From: Rhizobium sp. RCAM05350 | GTDB taxonomy: Bacteria > Pseudomonadota > Alphaproteobacteria > Rhizobiales > Rhizobiaceae | NCBI GenBank assembly: GCA_024426085.1 | Contig: CP087974.1 | Span: 1,240,001-1,304,000, forward strand | Length of the DNA: 64,000 bases | Direction of reading: 5' to 3' | In this document: positions 10,700-20,739 of the stretch, one piece after another | Layout of the letters: each line of letters opens with the position of its first letter | Position numbering within the stretch: position 1 is the stretch's first letter | Position numbers and translations under genes: made by a program | The notes under the pieces: generated by a model | Told to the model about the DNA's origin: nothing | Seen by the model: the letters and a program-made list of their open reading frames with translations, nothing else | The model's database searches: none

Positions 10700-11158
10700 T
10701 CAGGGCTTCCAGACGCCGGCCACCTGCTTGGTCGCCGCATTGAGCCGGTTCCAGACGTTGATGTTGGCGATCGCCAGTATGAGCGTGGCGAGCGCCGTTT
10801 CGTCGTAGTGGCGGGTCGCCTCCTTCCAGATAGCGTCCGGTACCGGATCGGCGCGGTCGCTGATCCGCGTCAATGCCTCGGTCAGCGCAAGGGCTGCCCG
10901 TTCGGCATCGGTAAAATAGGGCGTGTCGCGCCAGGCAGCCACGGCAAAAAGACGTTCATCGGTCTCACCCGCCTTCTTGGCAAGGCGCGGATGCGCATCG
11001 ACGCAGACGCTGCAGCCATTGATCTGGCTGGCACGCAGATTGACCAATTCGAGCGTCAAATCGGGCACACCACCCTTGCGCGTGACGGTCGCAAGCGCCA
11101 TCAGCGCCTGCATGGCTTCAGGGATCATGACGGCGGGGTTGTTCATTCTCGGCTGCAT
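10700..11158 (-). CDS. Carboxymuconolactone decarboxylase / AhpD-like protein
   Basis: ATG 11158 (MQPRMNNPAVMIPEAMQALM) is preceded by TGAGGA and gives 152 residues; longer in-frame starts up to 11275 would run through the promoter region. The core GCSVCVDAH has the redox CxxC (Cys49, Cys52) and the His56 of AhpD-type alkylhydroperoxidases. The likely role is peroxide or organic hydroperoxide reduction, or another CxxC redox reaction. It is divergent from an ECF41 sigma factor gene, which is the known gene arrangement for that sigma group and suggests it is the sigma factor's main target. Confidence 0.9.
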   Translation of the reverse strand: MQPRMNNPAVMIPEAMQALMALATVTRKGGVPDLTLELVNLRASQINGCSVCVDAHPRLAKKAGETDERLFAVAAWRDTPYFTDAERAALALTEALTRISDRADPVPDAIWKEATRHYDETALATLILAIANINVWNRLNAATKQVAGVWKP

Positions 11159-11239
11159 CGGATGTGTCCTCATCTTTAGGTTCGCCGCATATCGGCATCC
11201 GGGGTTGCTCTTGACGCTTTTTGTTTCCTGGCAATTGTC

Positions 11240-11267
11240 TGTCACATCGCCTTGAATCTCGTTCGTC
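11240..11267 (+). promoter_or_regulatory. Candidate ECF41 promoter toward the sigma factor gene
   Basis: TGTCACA at 11240-11246 and CGTC at 11264-11267 are separated by 17 bases. These match the -35 and -10 elements reported for ECF41 sigma factors. Transcription would begin near 11274, some 30 bases before the sigma gene start, implying autoregulation. Confidence 0.6.
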
Positions 11268-11275
11268 AAAGGCAT

Positions 11276-11302
11276 GACGAAGCGCTCAGGAGGAATGTGA
11301 CG
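11276..11302 (-). promoter_or_regulatory. Candidate ECF41 promoter toward the AhpD-like gene
   Basis: On the reverse strand CGTCACA (11302-11296) and CGTC (11279-11276) are separated by 16 bases. The -35 differs from TGTCACA at one base. It overlaps the ribosome site region of the sigma gene and points at the AhpD-like gene, leaving a leader of about 110 bases. Confidence 0.5.
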
Positions 11303-11303
11303 G

Positions 11304-12173
11304 ATGGACGAGAAAAAAATTCTGGCAGACAGATCTGAGGCGGATCGCGGCCGGCTGAAGGCGGCCGCCTACCGCATACTCGGCTCAAGCGCGGAGGCGG
11401 AAGACGCGGTGCAGGAGGCATGGTTGCGCCTTGGCCGCTCGGGCACCACTGAGATCGGCAACCTCAGCGGCTGGCTGACGACTGTCGTAGCCCGCATCTG
11501 CCTCGACATGCTGCGGGCTCGCAAATCACGACGCGAGGAACCTTACGGCCCGCATATCCCGGAGCCGGCAACGTCGGGCGACAATGCCGAGTGGGAGGCG
11601 CTGCTTGCGGATTCGGTCGGTGCCGCCCTGTTCGTAGTCCTCGAAACGCTCACACCGGCCGAACGCCTTGCCTTCGTGCTGCACGACATGTTTGCCGTGC
11701 CGTTCGACGAGATCGCGCCGATCGTCGACCGGTCCCCGGAGGCCGCCCGGCAGCTGGCAAGCCGCGCCCGCCGCCGTGTTCAGGGGGCAAAGACGGCCGC
11801 CAACGCCGACCGGAGCGACCAACGCAGGATCGTCGAAGCTTTTCTGGCGGCGTCGCAGCGTGGCGATTTCGAGGCGCTGCTTGCGGTGCTCGATCCGGGC
11901 GTGGTGTTCCGCGCGGACGCCGCAGCCGTGAAACTCGGATCGCTCGCGGAAATCCGTGGCGCGACGGCCGTCGCCAATACGTTCAAGGGACGCGCTCTCG
12001 GCGCAAAACCGGCCTTTGTGGACGATGGTTTCGGGCTGATCGTCGAGGTGGGAGGCCAGCTGCGGGTCATTCTGCGCCTGACGATCAGCGGTGGCCGGAT
12101 CGCGGAAGTCGCCGCGATCGCCGATCCCGACTATCTCAGCCAGATCGACTTCGCGCTGTTCGATCAGGTCTGA
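11304..12173 (+). CDS. ECF41-type RNA polymerase sigma factor with SnoaL-like C-terminal domain
   Basis: Intact, 289 residues, with AGGAGGAA before ATG 11304. Region 2 lies at about residues 10-75 (ILGSSAEAEDAVQEAWLRL) and region 4 at about 110-165 (LTPAERLAFVLHDMFAVPF, then the helix-turn-helix). The linker has IPEP at residues 85-88, like the conserved LPEP of group ECF41. Residues 170-289 form the fused SnoaL/NTF2-like domain that replaces an anti-sigma factor in this group and regulates activity from within the protein. The divergent AhpD-like gene and flanking promoter motifs support the assignment. The signal sensed is unknown. Confidence 0.92.
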   Translation: MDEKKILADRSEADRGRLKAAAYRILGSSAEAEDAVQEAWLRLGRSGTTEIGNLSGWLTTVVARICLDMLRARKSRREEPYGPHIPEPATSGDNAEWEALLADSVGAALFVVLETLTPAERLAFVLHDMFAVPFDEIAPIVDRSPEAARQLASRARRRVQGAKTAANADRSDQRRIVEAFLAASQRGDFEALLAVLDPGVVFRADAAAVKLGSLAEIRGATAVANTFKGRALGAKPAFVDDGFGLIVEVGGQLRVILRLTISGGRIAEVAAIADPDYLSQIDFALFDQV

Positions 12174-12707
12174 AGATCGTCGGAGGCCGGCGGCACTGTC
12201 ACCGCATCAGGTTCTCGATCGGGGAAGATCGCACAGGTCTCTGTGCCGTGGGCGAGCAGCTTGCCGTTCTTGTCCTTCAGCCAGGCTTCCGAAGTTGCCA
12301 GCGTCCGGCCGCGATGGACGATCTTGCCTTCGCAGAACACCTCGCCCATGCCGGGCAGTAGCGGGCGGACCAGATTGACCTTGAACTCGACGGTCGTATA
12401 GGCCTCGCCCGGTTTCAGCGTGGTCATGACGGCGCAGCCAAGTGCTGAATCCATGATCGTCGCCGCCCAGCCGCCATGCACGGTGCCGAGGGGATTAAGA
12501 TGCTCGGCGGAGGGCAGGCCGGTGAAGACCACCCTGCCCTCTTCGACTTCGATCAATCCGAATTTGAGCGTAGCAGCCATCGGCGGCGCCGGATGGACGC
12601 CCGCCAGGAGATCGAGCATCGCCTTCAGTCCACCATCGCGCGACAGCCTCAAGCGGCACCGTGCCGATGCCGGACACGGTCATTCCAGGGTAGAGTTCGA
12701 CGGTCAT
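12164..12707 (-). CDS. PaaI-family hotdog thioesterase (one frameshift)
   Basis: ATG 12707 begins MTVELYPGMTVSGIGTVPLE; the frame changes near 12645 and continues SRDGGLKAMLDLLAGVHPAPP. The hotdog-fold core has HLNPLGTVHGGWAATIMDSALG, the PaaI/YdiI signature with the catalytic Asn/His-Gly-Gly region, followed by KVNLVRPLLPGMGEVFCEGKI. Corrected length is about 180 residues. It should hydrolyse acyl-CoA thioesters, probably aryl- or medium-chain acyl-CoA. Its 3' end overlaps the sigma factor gene by 10 bases tail to tail, and recO lies upstream on the same strand. Confidence 0.85.
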
Positions 12708-12721
12708 TCGTTCGGGGATCC

Positions 12722-13466
12722 TTATGGGGAGACTATGGCGCCTTGCGGTTTCAGGGCCTTGAGTGCGGCCTGGACGAAGCCGTCGCGGGCAGTTGAAAGG
12801 CCGATGCCGCGCGGCTCGTAGACATGGCGGTGGAGGAAGAAGGCCGTCATGCGGAATGCGGCGGCAAGGCTGTCATAGTCGGCAGCACCGCCGTCGGCCA
12901 GAAAACCGGGCAGAGCGAGCATCTTGTCGGCATAGGGCGCACCTGCGGTACGGCTGACGGCACGGCCGGATTTCGGCGAGACGTAGACCAGATCGTCGCG
13001 CGTGCCGGTCCGTGCACATTCCGCAAGGTCGAGGCCGAAACCGAGATCGTTCAGAACGGCGATCTCGAAGCGGACGAACAACTCCCCGGCGTCGGCGGGG
13101 TCGTGAAGGTTTTCCAGGATAATATCGAGCGCTTCATAGAGGTGCGGGTGCGGATCGCGCTCGGGCAAAAGTCTCAGAAGCGCCCCCATGGCCTGGACGC
13201 CATAGACCGAGGTTGCCGCTTCCATCAACCGTGCTGCCCGAAGGCGCACCGGCTCCATCTTGAATTCGCCGAGATGTTCATCGAGCCGCGCCCGCCAGGT
13301 GACCTCGACCTCGTTGCCGGGCTGCAGCACCGGCTGCATCGTCCGCGACCGGCCGCCGCGCACAAGCCCGAGATGGCGGCCGCGCACGCGTCATCACCTC
13401 GGCGACGACGGAGGTTTCCCCGTGACGCTTGACGCCGATGATGATGGCCTGATCGCTCCATTGCAT
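12722..13466 (-). CDS. recO: DNA repair protein RecO (one frameshift)
   Basis: ATG 13466 opens with [20 protein letters not shown], the N-terminal OB fold of RecO. The frame changes near 13388, where one missing G restores [15 protein letters not shown]. The rest is the helical RecO C-terminal domain ([60 protein letters not shown]). Corrected length is about 247 residues, typical of Rhizobiaceae. The Cys of the usual zinc motif is reduced to one near SPKSGRAVS. RecO loads RecA on SSB-coated single-stranded DNA in the RecFOR pathway. In many rhizobia recO directly follows era; here era is 9 kb away. Confidence 0.9.
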
Positions 13467-13514
13467 GTCTTGAGTTTTACCCCTGGCGGCAGGCGAAGAC
13501 AATCAGGACGGAAC

Positions 13515-13547
13515 CCGATTGCCGAAGGTCCCGGCAACCGGTTTTTT
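13515..13547 (+). terminator. Terminator-like hairpin, plus orientation, between recO and tex
   Basis: CCGATTGCCG at 13515-13524 pairs with CGGCAACCGG at 13532-13541 (one A-C mismatch) and is followed by six T (13542-13547). Both neighbouring genes are on the minus strand, so this orientation would stop antisense rather than mRNA transcription. Confidence 0.35.
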
Positions 13548-13561
13548 CCGTGCCCTGCGTT

Positions 13562-15884
13562 TTACTTCCGCTTCATCGCCTCGGCGAGCGCTGCGCCAAA
13601 GGCGCCTTGCGACGGTGCCTGCGGCTTTTGCTGCTGGACACGAGACAAGGTCTGGCGCGCCTGTGCGGCGGCCTTCGGATCGTTCTTCATCTCACGGCCG
13701 CCTGACTCTGCGGCACCGTCCTTGCGCATGGTGAGCGCGATGCGCTTGCGGGGGATATCGACCTCAGTGACGCGGACCTGGACGACGTCGCCGGCCTTGA
13801 CCACTTCATGCGGATCCTTGACGAACCGATCGGCGAGCTGGGAGACGTGGACGAGCCCGTCCTGATGCACGCCGATATCGACGAAGGCGCCGAAGGCGGC
13901 GACGTTGGTGACGGTGCCTTCCAGCAGCATGCCCGGCTTCAGGTCCTTGATGTCATCAACGCCATCGGCAAAGGTCGCCGTCTTGAAGCTCGGGCGCGGG
14001 TCGCGGCCCGGCTTTTCGAGTTCGGCGAAGATGTCCTTGACCGTCGGCAGGCCGAAGCGCTCATCGACGAAGGTTTTCGGGTCAAGCTGCTTCAGCGCGG
14101 CGCTATCGCCCATGATGGCGCGCAAATCGCGGCCGCAGGCGGCGACGATCTTCTTGGCAACGCCATAGGCTTCCGGATGCACCGAGGAGGCATCCAGCGG
14201 CTCCTTGCCATCACGGATGCGCAGGAAGCCGGCGCATTGTTCGAAGGTGCGGGCGCCAAGGCGCGGCACTTTCATCAGCTCCTTGCGGCTGGTAAAGGCG
14301 CCGGTCGCATCGCGATGGGCAACGATGGCTTCGGCGGAGGATTTTCCGAGACCCGAGACGCGGGCAAGCAGCGGGGCCGAAGCGGTGTTCAGATCGACGC
14401 CGACCGCATTCACCGCATCTTCGACGACGGCTTCGAGCGAGCGGTTGAGGCGGCCTTGATCGACATCATGCTGATACTGACCGACGCCGATCGATTTCGG
14501 CTCGATCTTCACCAGTTCGGCAAGCGGATCCTGCAGGCGACGCGCGATGGAGACGGCGCCACGCAGCGACACGTCGAGGCCGGGGAATTCATCCGCTGCG
14601 GCCTGCGAGGCGGAATAGACCGACGCGCCGGCTTCCGAGACGATGACCTTGGTCGGCTTCGGACCTGCCGGCAGTTGGGTCAGCATGTCGGCGACAAGAC
14701 GCTCTGTCTCGCGGCTGCCGGTGCCGTTGCCGATAGCAATCAGCTCGATCTTGTGCTTGCGCGCGAGGCTTGCGAGTTCGGCCTGCGTGCCGCGAATGTC
14801 GTTCTTCGGCGGGAACGGATAGACGGTGGTGGTCTCCAGCAGCTTGCCCGTGCCATCAACGATTGCCACCTTGACGCCGGTGCGGATGCCTGGATCCAGA
14901 CCCATCGTGGCGCGCGAACCGGCGGGGGCCGCGAGCAACAGATCCTTGAGATTGCGGGCGAACACGTGGATCGCCTCTTCCTCGGCCCGTTCGCGCAATT
15001 CGCGCATCAGGTCGAGCGATAGCGACATGGAGAGCTTGACCCCGCCAGGTCCAGCCAATCATCTCCATCAGCCACTTGTCGCCCGGCAATGTGCCGCCGA
15101 CCCTGTAGGCGGCGGCTATGGTGCGCTCGACCGGCTTGACCGGCGATATATCGTCGAGATCGACGACGATATCGACGGAGAGAAATTCCTCGTTCCAGCC
15201 GCGCAGCATGGCAAGCGCCCGGTGTCCGGCAGCGGTTGCCCACTTTTCCGAATGATCGAAATAGTCCGAAAACTTGGTGCCGGATTCCTGCTTGCCGTCA
15301 ACGACCTTGGACCGGAGAAGAGCGACCTGGCGCATATGGGCGCGCAAGCGGCCAAGCAGGTCGGCATTTTCGCTGATGCCTTCGGCGATGATGTCACGGG
15401 CGCCATCGAGCGCGGTTTTCACATCCGGCACGTCGGCGGTGATATAGGCGCCGGCGCGGTCTGCAGGTGCAATGGTGCGGTCGGCAAGGATCGCTTCGGC
15501 GAGCGGAGCGAGGCCACGTTCGCGGGCAATCTCGGCCTTGGTGCGACGCTTCGGCTTATAGGGCAGATAGATGTCTTCCAGTTCCGCCTTGGTGGTGACG
15601 CTGGCGATCTTGGCTTCGAGTTCCGCCGTCAGCTTGTCCTGGCTTCGGATCGAGTCGAGAATGGAAATCCGCCGGGCTTCAAGCTCGCGCAGGTAAACCA
15701 GCCGTTCGGCGAGGTTGCGCAGCTGCGTGTCGTCCAGCCCGCCGGTCACTTCCTTGCGGTAGCGGGCGATGAAGGGAACGGTCGCACCTTCGTCCAGAAG
15801 CTCGATGGCTGCAATCGCCTGGGCTGGCGTGGCCTTGATTTCCTGGGCGATGAGGACGGCGATGGATTTTGATGGCAGGGACAT
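13562..15884 (-). CDS. tex: Tex-family RNA-binding transcription accessory protein (one frameshift)
   Basis: ATG 15884 ([20 protein letters not shown]) is preferred to the upstream ATG at 15929. The N-terminal helical part has [20 protein letters not shown], the Tex signature, then [20 protein letters not shown]. After a frame change near 15035-15055 come the YqgF-like RNase H fold ([20 protein letters not shown]), helix-hairpin-helix repeats ([20 protein letters not shown]) and a C-terminal S1 domain ([20 protein letters not shown]). Corrected length is about 774 residues, normal for Tex. It is a cytosolic nucleic-acid-binding protein linked to transcription. The tail (residues after 730) is Gln/Lys/Ala-rich. 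Confidence 0.92.
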
Positions 15885-16009
15885 GGCATTCCGTGGTTTG
15901 CGGTGATTTGGCAGGGACCATAGATGCACATGCCATCAAGGCCAAGTGAAGGCGCCCCCTCACTCCGGAGCGTCCACAGATGGATGCCGGTGTCACGCCG
16001 GCCGGTTGC

Positions 16010-17264
16010 CTAGAACTCCACCGATTCCAGCGGCGCCCGGGTCTTTTCGAATTCCCGCAACGTCGCTTCCCGCTCGCCGATATAGTTGCGTGTGAAAGGC
16101 ACCGCGCTCAGTTCGTGCGACAGCTGGATCTGGAAGATCGACAGATTGTCGTAGAGGAAGGCCGTTTCCGACGAAGCCAGATAGAACTCCCACATGCGGA
16201 AGAAACGCTCGTCATAGAGCCGGATCGCCTCGTCCTTGCGGGCCGTGAACCGTTCGCGCCAGGCTCGCAGCGTGTGGGCATAGTGCATCGGCAGGATCTC
16301 GATATCGCGGATCACCAGCTGCGACTTCTCGATTGCCGGAACCACCTCAGACAGCGCCGGCATATAGCCGCCGGGAAAAATATACTTCTCGATCCAGGGA
16401 TTGGTCGCCCAGGGCTTTTCCGCCTGGCCGATCGAATGCAGCACCATCACGCCCTTCGGCGCCAGCAGGCCTGCCATCTTGCTGAAAAAATTGCCATAAT
16501 TCGCCATGCCGACATGTTCGAACATGCCGACCGAGACGATACGATCGAACCGGCGATCGACCATCGTGCGGTAATCCTGCAGCTCGAACCGGACGCGATC
16601 GCCAAGACCGCGCTTTTCAGCCCGGGCGCGACACTTTCAGCTGCTCTTCGCTGAGCGTAATGCCGGTAACATCGACGCCGGAGGATTCAGCCAGGTACAT
16701 CCCCATGCCGCCCCAGCCCGAGCCGACCTCCAGCACCGTCTGGCCCGGTTCGAGCAGCAGCTTGGCGGCGATATGGCGTTTCTTTGCCGTCTGCGCCTCG
16801 TCGAGGCTGATGCCGGGCGGATCGAAATAGGCGCAGGAATATTGCCAGTCCCCGATCGAGGAACAGATCGAATAGTTTTCCATCGAGATCATAGTGATGG
16901 GCGACATTGTGCTTGTTGCGATTGACCGGCAGGCGGCTTTTGATCTGCTGCTCGGCCACATGCAGGAATGCCGTCGCCGTATTGCTGATGGTTGCCGCGT
17001 TTTCCAGACCGTTGGCCTTCACCATCGATATCAGGTCGAAAATGTTGCCCTCGTCGATGACTATGCGTCCCTCGACATACATTTCCCCGAACCGGAGGCC
17101 CGGATCGCGAAGGATCGCCTTTTCGGCTTCCTCGTCCAGCGTCCGCACGGTGACCGGCACGCCGGACCCGTCGCCGAGAATGGCCCGTTCTCCCGACGAG
17201 AGGATGAGTGTCAGATTGCCTTTTGAACCAACCGGCGGAAAATTTTCAGAAATGTCGTGTTCAT
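16010..17264 (-). CDS. cfa: Cyclopropane-fatty-acyl-phospholipid synthase (three frameshifts)
   Basis: ATG 17264 gives MNTTFLKIFRRLVQK, then one missing G near 17226 restores the frame into GNLTLILSSGERAILGDGSG. Further frame changes are needed near 16855 and near 16622. Family motifs in order: AHHYDLDGKLFDLFLD, YSCAYFDPPGISLDEAQ, the SAM site VLEVGSGWGGMGMYLAE, and SVGMFEHVGMANYGNFF. Corrected length is about 417 residues. It transfers a methylene from S-adenosylmethionine to double bonds of membrane phospholipid acyl chains, a stationary-phase and acid-stress modification. No partner gene is apparent; tex and the glutathione transferase lie on either side on the same strand. Confidence 0.9.
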
Positions 17265-17547
17265 TCCGGACCTCGACCACAGATGCAGAGCATTCTGGTG
17301 GATGGTCACGTGCCGCCGGCTTTTACTTTGCCGGACGCTCGGAAACGAGCGGGAACCGCAGCTGGAGCGCCGTGGCGTCGTCCATGGGTTGGCCGGAACT
17401 GCGGCGTGGTCATTGACCGCTTGCCACCCGGCTGCCGGACAGATCGTCTGGGCGCCCCTGGTCATGGGGCTCTATCCATCAGAACACCCGTTAAAATAGT
17501 GCTGTTTTCGCTTTGCGCAATGGCTGCACGGTGCCTCAGGGATTTAT

Positions 17548-18564
17548 TTACTTAGCAAATACGCGATCAGACAATGGCAACGCCCTGCCCTGCCAGCGCG
17601 CGCGATCATGCGGGCGATCCAGATCCTGCAGCGGACCGAGCGGCACGATCCTGGTCGGGTTGATATGGGCGATGGAGTAATAGCCGCGCTTGATATGATC
17701 GATCCGTGCCGTGTCGTGGATACCCGGCCATTGATAGATTTCACGCAGGTAGTTCGACAGGTTCGGATAGTCCTCCAAGCGCCGCAGATTGCATTTGAAG
17801 GCGCCGTGATAGGCGGCGTCGAAGCGGATCAGTGTCACGAACAGGCGGATATCGGCTTCGGTGAAATAGGTCCCTGCGATGTAGCGGTTGGCGGAAAGGT
17901 GCGCCTCCAGCGTATCCAGCATGTCGAACAGGCTGGTCACGGCTTCCTCGTAAGCGCCTTGCGTCTTGGCAAAGCCTGCCCGGTAGACCCCATTGTTGAC
18001 CCGCTCGTAGATCGGCGCATTCCAGCGATCGATGTCCGGGCGCAGGCTTTGCGGATAGAAATCCCGGGTATCGCCGGTCAGGTGATTGAAGGCTGTGTTG
18101 AGGATACGGATGATATCGGCGGACTCGTTGTTGACGATGCGGCCTTCCTTGCGGTCCCACAGCACGGGGACGGAAACCTTGCCGGTATAGTGTGGATCGG
18201 ATGCCGTATAGAGTTCATGCTGGTAGCGGATTTTGCCGATACGCGGGCCGGCGTCCTGCGGCTCAGTATAGGTCCAGCCGTTTTCGCCGAGCTCCGGCTC
18301 GGAGATCGAGACAGAAATGATGTCCTGCAGGCCTTTCAGAGTGCGCATCATCAGCGTGCGCGAGGCCCATGGGCAGATAAAGGCGACGAACAGCTGATAG
18401 CGGCCGACCTCGGCGGGCAGAGATGGCTGGCCATCCGGTCCCGGCTCGCCATCGGGGGTGATCCAGTTGCGAAAGCTGGTCGGCTCGCGATGAAAGGCGC
18501 CGTTCTTCATTTCGCTGGCGGCGACATCGCCGGTTTCCCATTTCCCATCGACCAGCTGCGGCAT
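17548..18564 (-). CDS. yqjG: Glutathionyl-hydroquinone reductase (Xi-class glutathione transferase)
   Basis: Intact. ATG 18564 (MPQLVDGKWETGDVAASEMK) gives 338 residues; the longer frame up to 18684 adds a tail unlike the family. The catalytic Cys64 is in ICPWASRT, the CPWA motif of the YqjG/ECM4 group. The thioredoxin-like N-terminal domain is followed by an all-helical GST C-terminal domain (LDTLEAHLSANRYIAGTYFT, DIRLFVTLIRFDAAYHGAFK). The enzyme removes glutathione from glutathionyl-hydroquinones in the cytosol. It is divergent from the arsenic operon with about 180 bases between. Confidence 0.93.
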   Translation of the reverse strand: MPQLVDGKWETGDVAASEMKNGAFHREPTSFRNWITPDGEPGPDGQPSLPAEVGRYQLFVAFICPWASRTLMMRTLKGLQDIISVSISEPELGENGWTYTEPQDAGPRIGKIRYQHELYTASDPHYTGKVSVPVLWDRKEGRIVNNESADIIRILNTAFNHLTGDTRDFYPQSLRPDIDRWNAPIYERVNNGVYRAGFAKTQGAYEEAVTSLFDMLDTLEAHLSANRYIAGTYFTEADIRLFVTLIRFDAAYHGAFKCNLRRLEDYPNLSNYLREIYQWPGIHDTARIDHIKRGYYSIAHINPTRIVPLGPLQDLDRPHDRARWQGRALPLSDRVFAK

Positions 18565-18745
18565 CGTCACTATCCTCGTGCAGGCTCGGAACAGCCAAGC
18601 CGTCATTTTGCTCCGGAATCTCATGCCCGCACGAAAACGGCAAGGTAGCAGGTCCTCGACAGACTGTTCGACGATTGACGTCATCCAGCACGGGAGAGGT
18701 GAATCGATCTTGACGATGCATTTTTATGTCGATAAGTCTCGACAC

Positions 18746-19103
18746 ATGGACAGTATACGCACCGTCAATGCCTTTGCAGCTCTCGCCCAGACCACGCGTC
18801 TGGACGCCTTCCGGCTGCTCGTTACCCATGAACCAGATGGATTGCCCGCCGGGGAAATCGCCCGGCTGCTCGGCATTCCGCACAACACCATGTCGACGCA
18901 TCTGGCGACGCTGCAGCGAGCGGACTTGATCACGGCCGAGCGGCAAAGCCGCTCCATCGTCTACCGCGCCAGCCTCGATAGCCTCCGGACCGTGGTCGTA
19001 TTCCTGCTGAAAGACTGCTGTGCCGGCCACCCCGGATCTTTGCGCGCCGCTTATTGCAGACCTCGTTCCCTGCTGCCCTCCAAAGGAAAAAGCCAATGCC
19101 TGA
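18746..19103 (+). CDS. arsR: ArsR-family arsenic-responsive repressor (one frameshift)
   Basis: ATG 18746 ([20 protein letters not shown]) starts a winged-helix ArsR/SmtB repressor with the recognition segment [20 protein letters not shown]. An extra C in CCCC near 19033-19036 breaks the frame; removing it gives ...[22 protein letters not shown] and a stop at 19101-19103, about 118 residues. The Cys-Cys pair at 91-92 with the nearby Cys99 could bind As(III) and release the DNA. Upstream, TTGACG at 18710-18715 with TAAGTC 17 bases later is a promoter candidate that a repressor bound there would block. The stop overlaps the arsC start, indicating translational coupling. Confidence 0.9.
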
Positions 19104-19624
19104 CCGCATCTACAACGTGCTCTTTCTCTGCACCGGAAACTCCGCCCGCTCCATTCTCGCCGAAGCCATCCTCAACGCTGAAGGAAAGGGTCTTTTCAAG
19201 GCCTATTCGGCGGGCAGCTACCCTAAAGGCACCGTTCATCCCCTCGCACTGAGAGAACTGGCGGCGCTCGGCTATCCGGCGACCGGATTCAGCTCCAAGA
19301 GCTGGGACGTCTTTGCCGGTGAAGACGCGCCGCAGATGGATTTCATCTTCACGGTTTGCGACAATGCGGCCGGTGAAGCCTGCCCCGTCTGGATCGGCCA
19401 TCCAATGACGGCCCATTGGGGCGTCGGAAGATCCGGCGGCCGTCGAAGGCACCGAGTTTGAGAAAGAGCGGGCCTTCTCGCAGGCCGCGCGGTTCCTGAA
19501 AAACCGCATCACGGCCTTTCTTGCCCTGCCGCATAGCTCGATCGACAAACTGGCAATGGAAACACACCTGCGCCAGATCGGCGCCATGGACGACGCGTCG
19601 ATCAACCCAGCAAAGGCCGGGTGA
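19096..19624 (+). CDS. arsC: Arsenate reductase, low-molecular-weight phosphatase type (one frameshift)
   Basis: ATG 19096 overlaps the end of arsR by 8 bases. The N-terminal P-loop [11 protein letters not shown] carries the nucleophilic Cys12, as in thioredoxin-coupled ArsC and tyrosine phosphatases. One extra G near 19431 breaks the frame; corrected, the protein continues [20 protein letters not shown] and ends at 19624, about 175 residues. Further family features are SSKSWDVF and [17 protein letters not shown]. It reduces arsenate to arsenite. The stop shares a base with the aqpS start (TGATG). Confidence 0.9.
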
Positions 19625-20298
19625 TGCCGGCATTCGATCTGCAACGCCGTCTCGTCGCCGAGGCGCTTGGGACCTGCCTGCTGGTCGCGACCGTGGTCGG
19701 TTCCGGCATCATGGCCGATACGCTGACGGACGATACCGCGCTGGCGCTGCTCGGTAACACGCTGGCGACCGGGGCCATATTGGTGGCGTTGATCACCATT
19801 TTCGGACCGATCTCAGGCGCGCATTTCAATCCGGCCGTGTCGCTGGTTTTCGCGCTGAGGCGCGATCTGTCCCCCCGCGATCTCGGATTTTATGTCGTGG
19901 CACAGGTTTCCGGCGGCCTTGTCGGCACGGTGGCAGCACATCTGATGTTCCGATCTGCCTGTGATTGAGGCTTCACTGAAGGCTCGAACGGGTGGTGCGC
20001 AATGGTTTTCCGAGTGGGTCGCAACCTTCGGCCTCGTCGCTGTGATCCTTGCCGGCATCCGCTTCGAGCAGAAGGCCATCCCCTGGCTGGTCGGGCTCTA
20101 TATCACCGCCGCCTACTGGTTCACCGCGTCAACGTCGTTTGCCAACCCCGCCGTGGCGCTGGCGCGGTCACTGACCAACACCTTCTCCGGAATCCGTCCG
20201 TTCGATCTGCCGGGTTTCGTCATCGCTGAACTTCTGGGCGCAGTTTCGCGCTTGCCCTGATGAGCTGGCTGCTGCGGCAGCCCTCCGCCAACACCTAG
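19624..20298 (+). CDS. aqpS: Aquaglyceroporin (MIP family), AqpS type (two frameshifts)
   Basis: ATG 19624 overlaps the arsC stop. The protein has the two NPA half-helices of aquaporins: GAHFNPAVSLVFALRRD and TSFANPAVALARSLTNTF. Frame changes near 19955 (one extra C; corrected LMFDLPVIEASL) and near 20245 (then FALALMSWLLRQPSANT) give about 224 residues and six helices. In Sinorhizobium meliloti AqpS carries arsenite out down its gradient and replaces ArsB/Acr3. The position inside this operon supports the same role. Confidence 0.9.
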
Positions 20299-20317
20299 AT
20301 CTGCCCTGAGGCCAATC

Positions 20318-20739
20318 ATGACCGTCACCATCTATCATAACCCCGACTGCGGCACGTCCCGTAACACGCTGGCGATGATCCGCAACGCCGGAATTGAGCC
20401 GACGGTAATCGAATATCTGCAAAGCCCGCCGAGCCGGGATGTGCTGATGGCGATGATCGCCAATGCAGGTCTTAGTGTTCATGAAGCGATCCGCGAAAAG
20501 GCACACCCTTCGACGCGCTCGGGCTTGCCGATCCGGCGCTCAGCGACGACCAGCTTCTCGAAGCCATGCTGACGCATCCCATCCTCATCAATAGACCTTT
20601 CGTCATCACGCCCACCGGCACACGACTGTGCCGGCCGTCCGAGGCCGTGCTCGATATCCTGCCGGAAACACATAAAGGCGCGTTTGCAAAGGAAGACGGC
20701 GAACAGGTGCTCGATGCCGAGGGCAAGCGTCTTGTCTGA
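20318..20739 (+). CDS. arsC: Arsenate reductase, glutaredoxin-dependent type (one frameshift)
   Basis: Begins [20 protein letters not shown] at ATG 20318; Cys11 in NPDCGTSR is the catalytic cysteine of the E. coli R773 ArsC family, unrelated in fold to the phosphatase-type reductase earlier in the operon. One missing G near 20500 breaks the frame; corrected it reads [20 protein letters not shown], then [19 protein letters not shown] with the conserved arginine. About 140 residues, usual for the family. It uses glutathione/glutaredoxin to reduce arsenate. Confidence 0.9.

Noticed and set aside
13808..15022. Plus-strand open frame of 404 codons
   Set aside because: It is antisense to tex.
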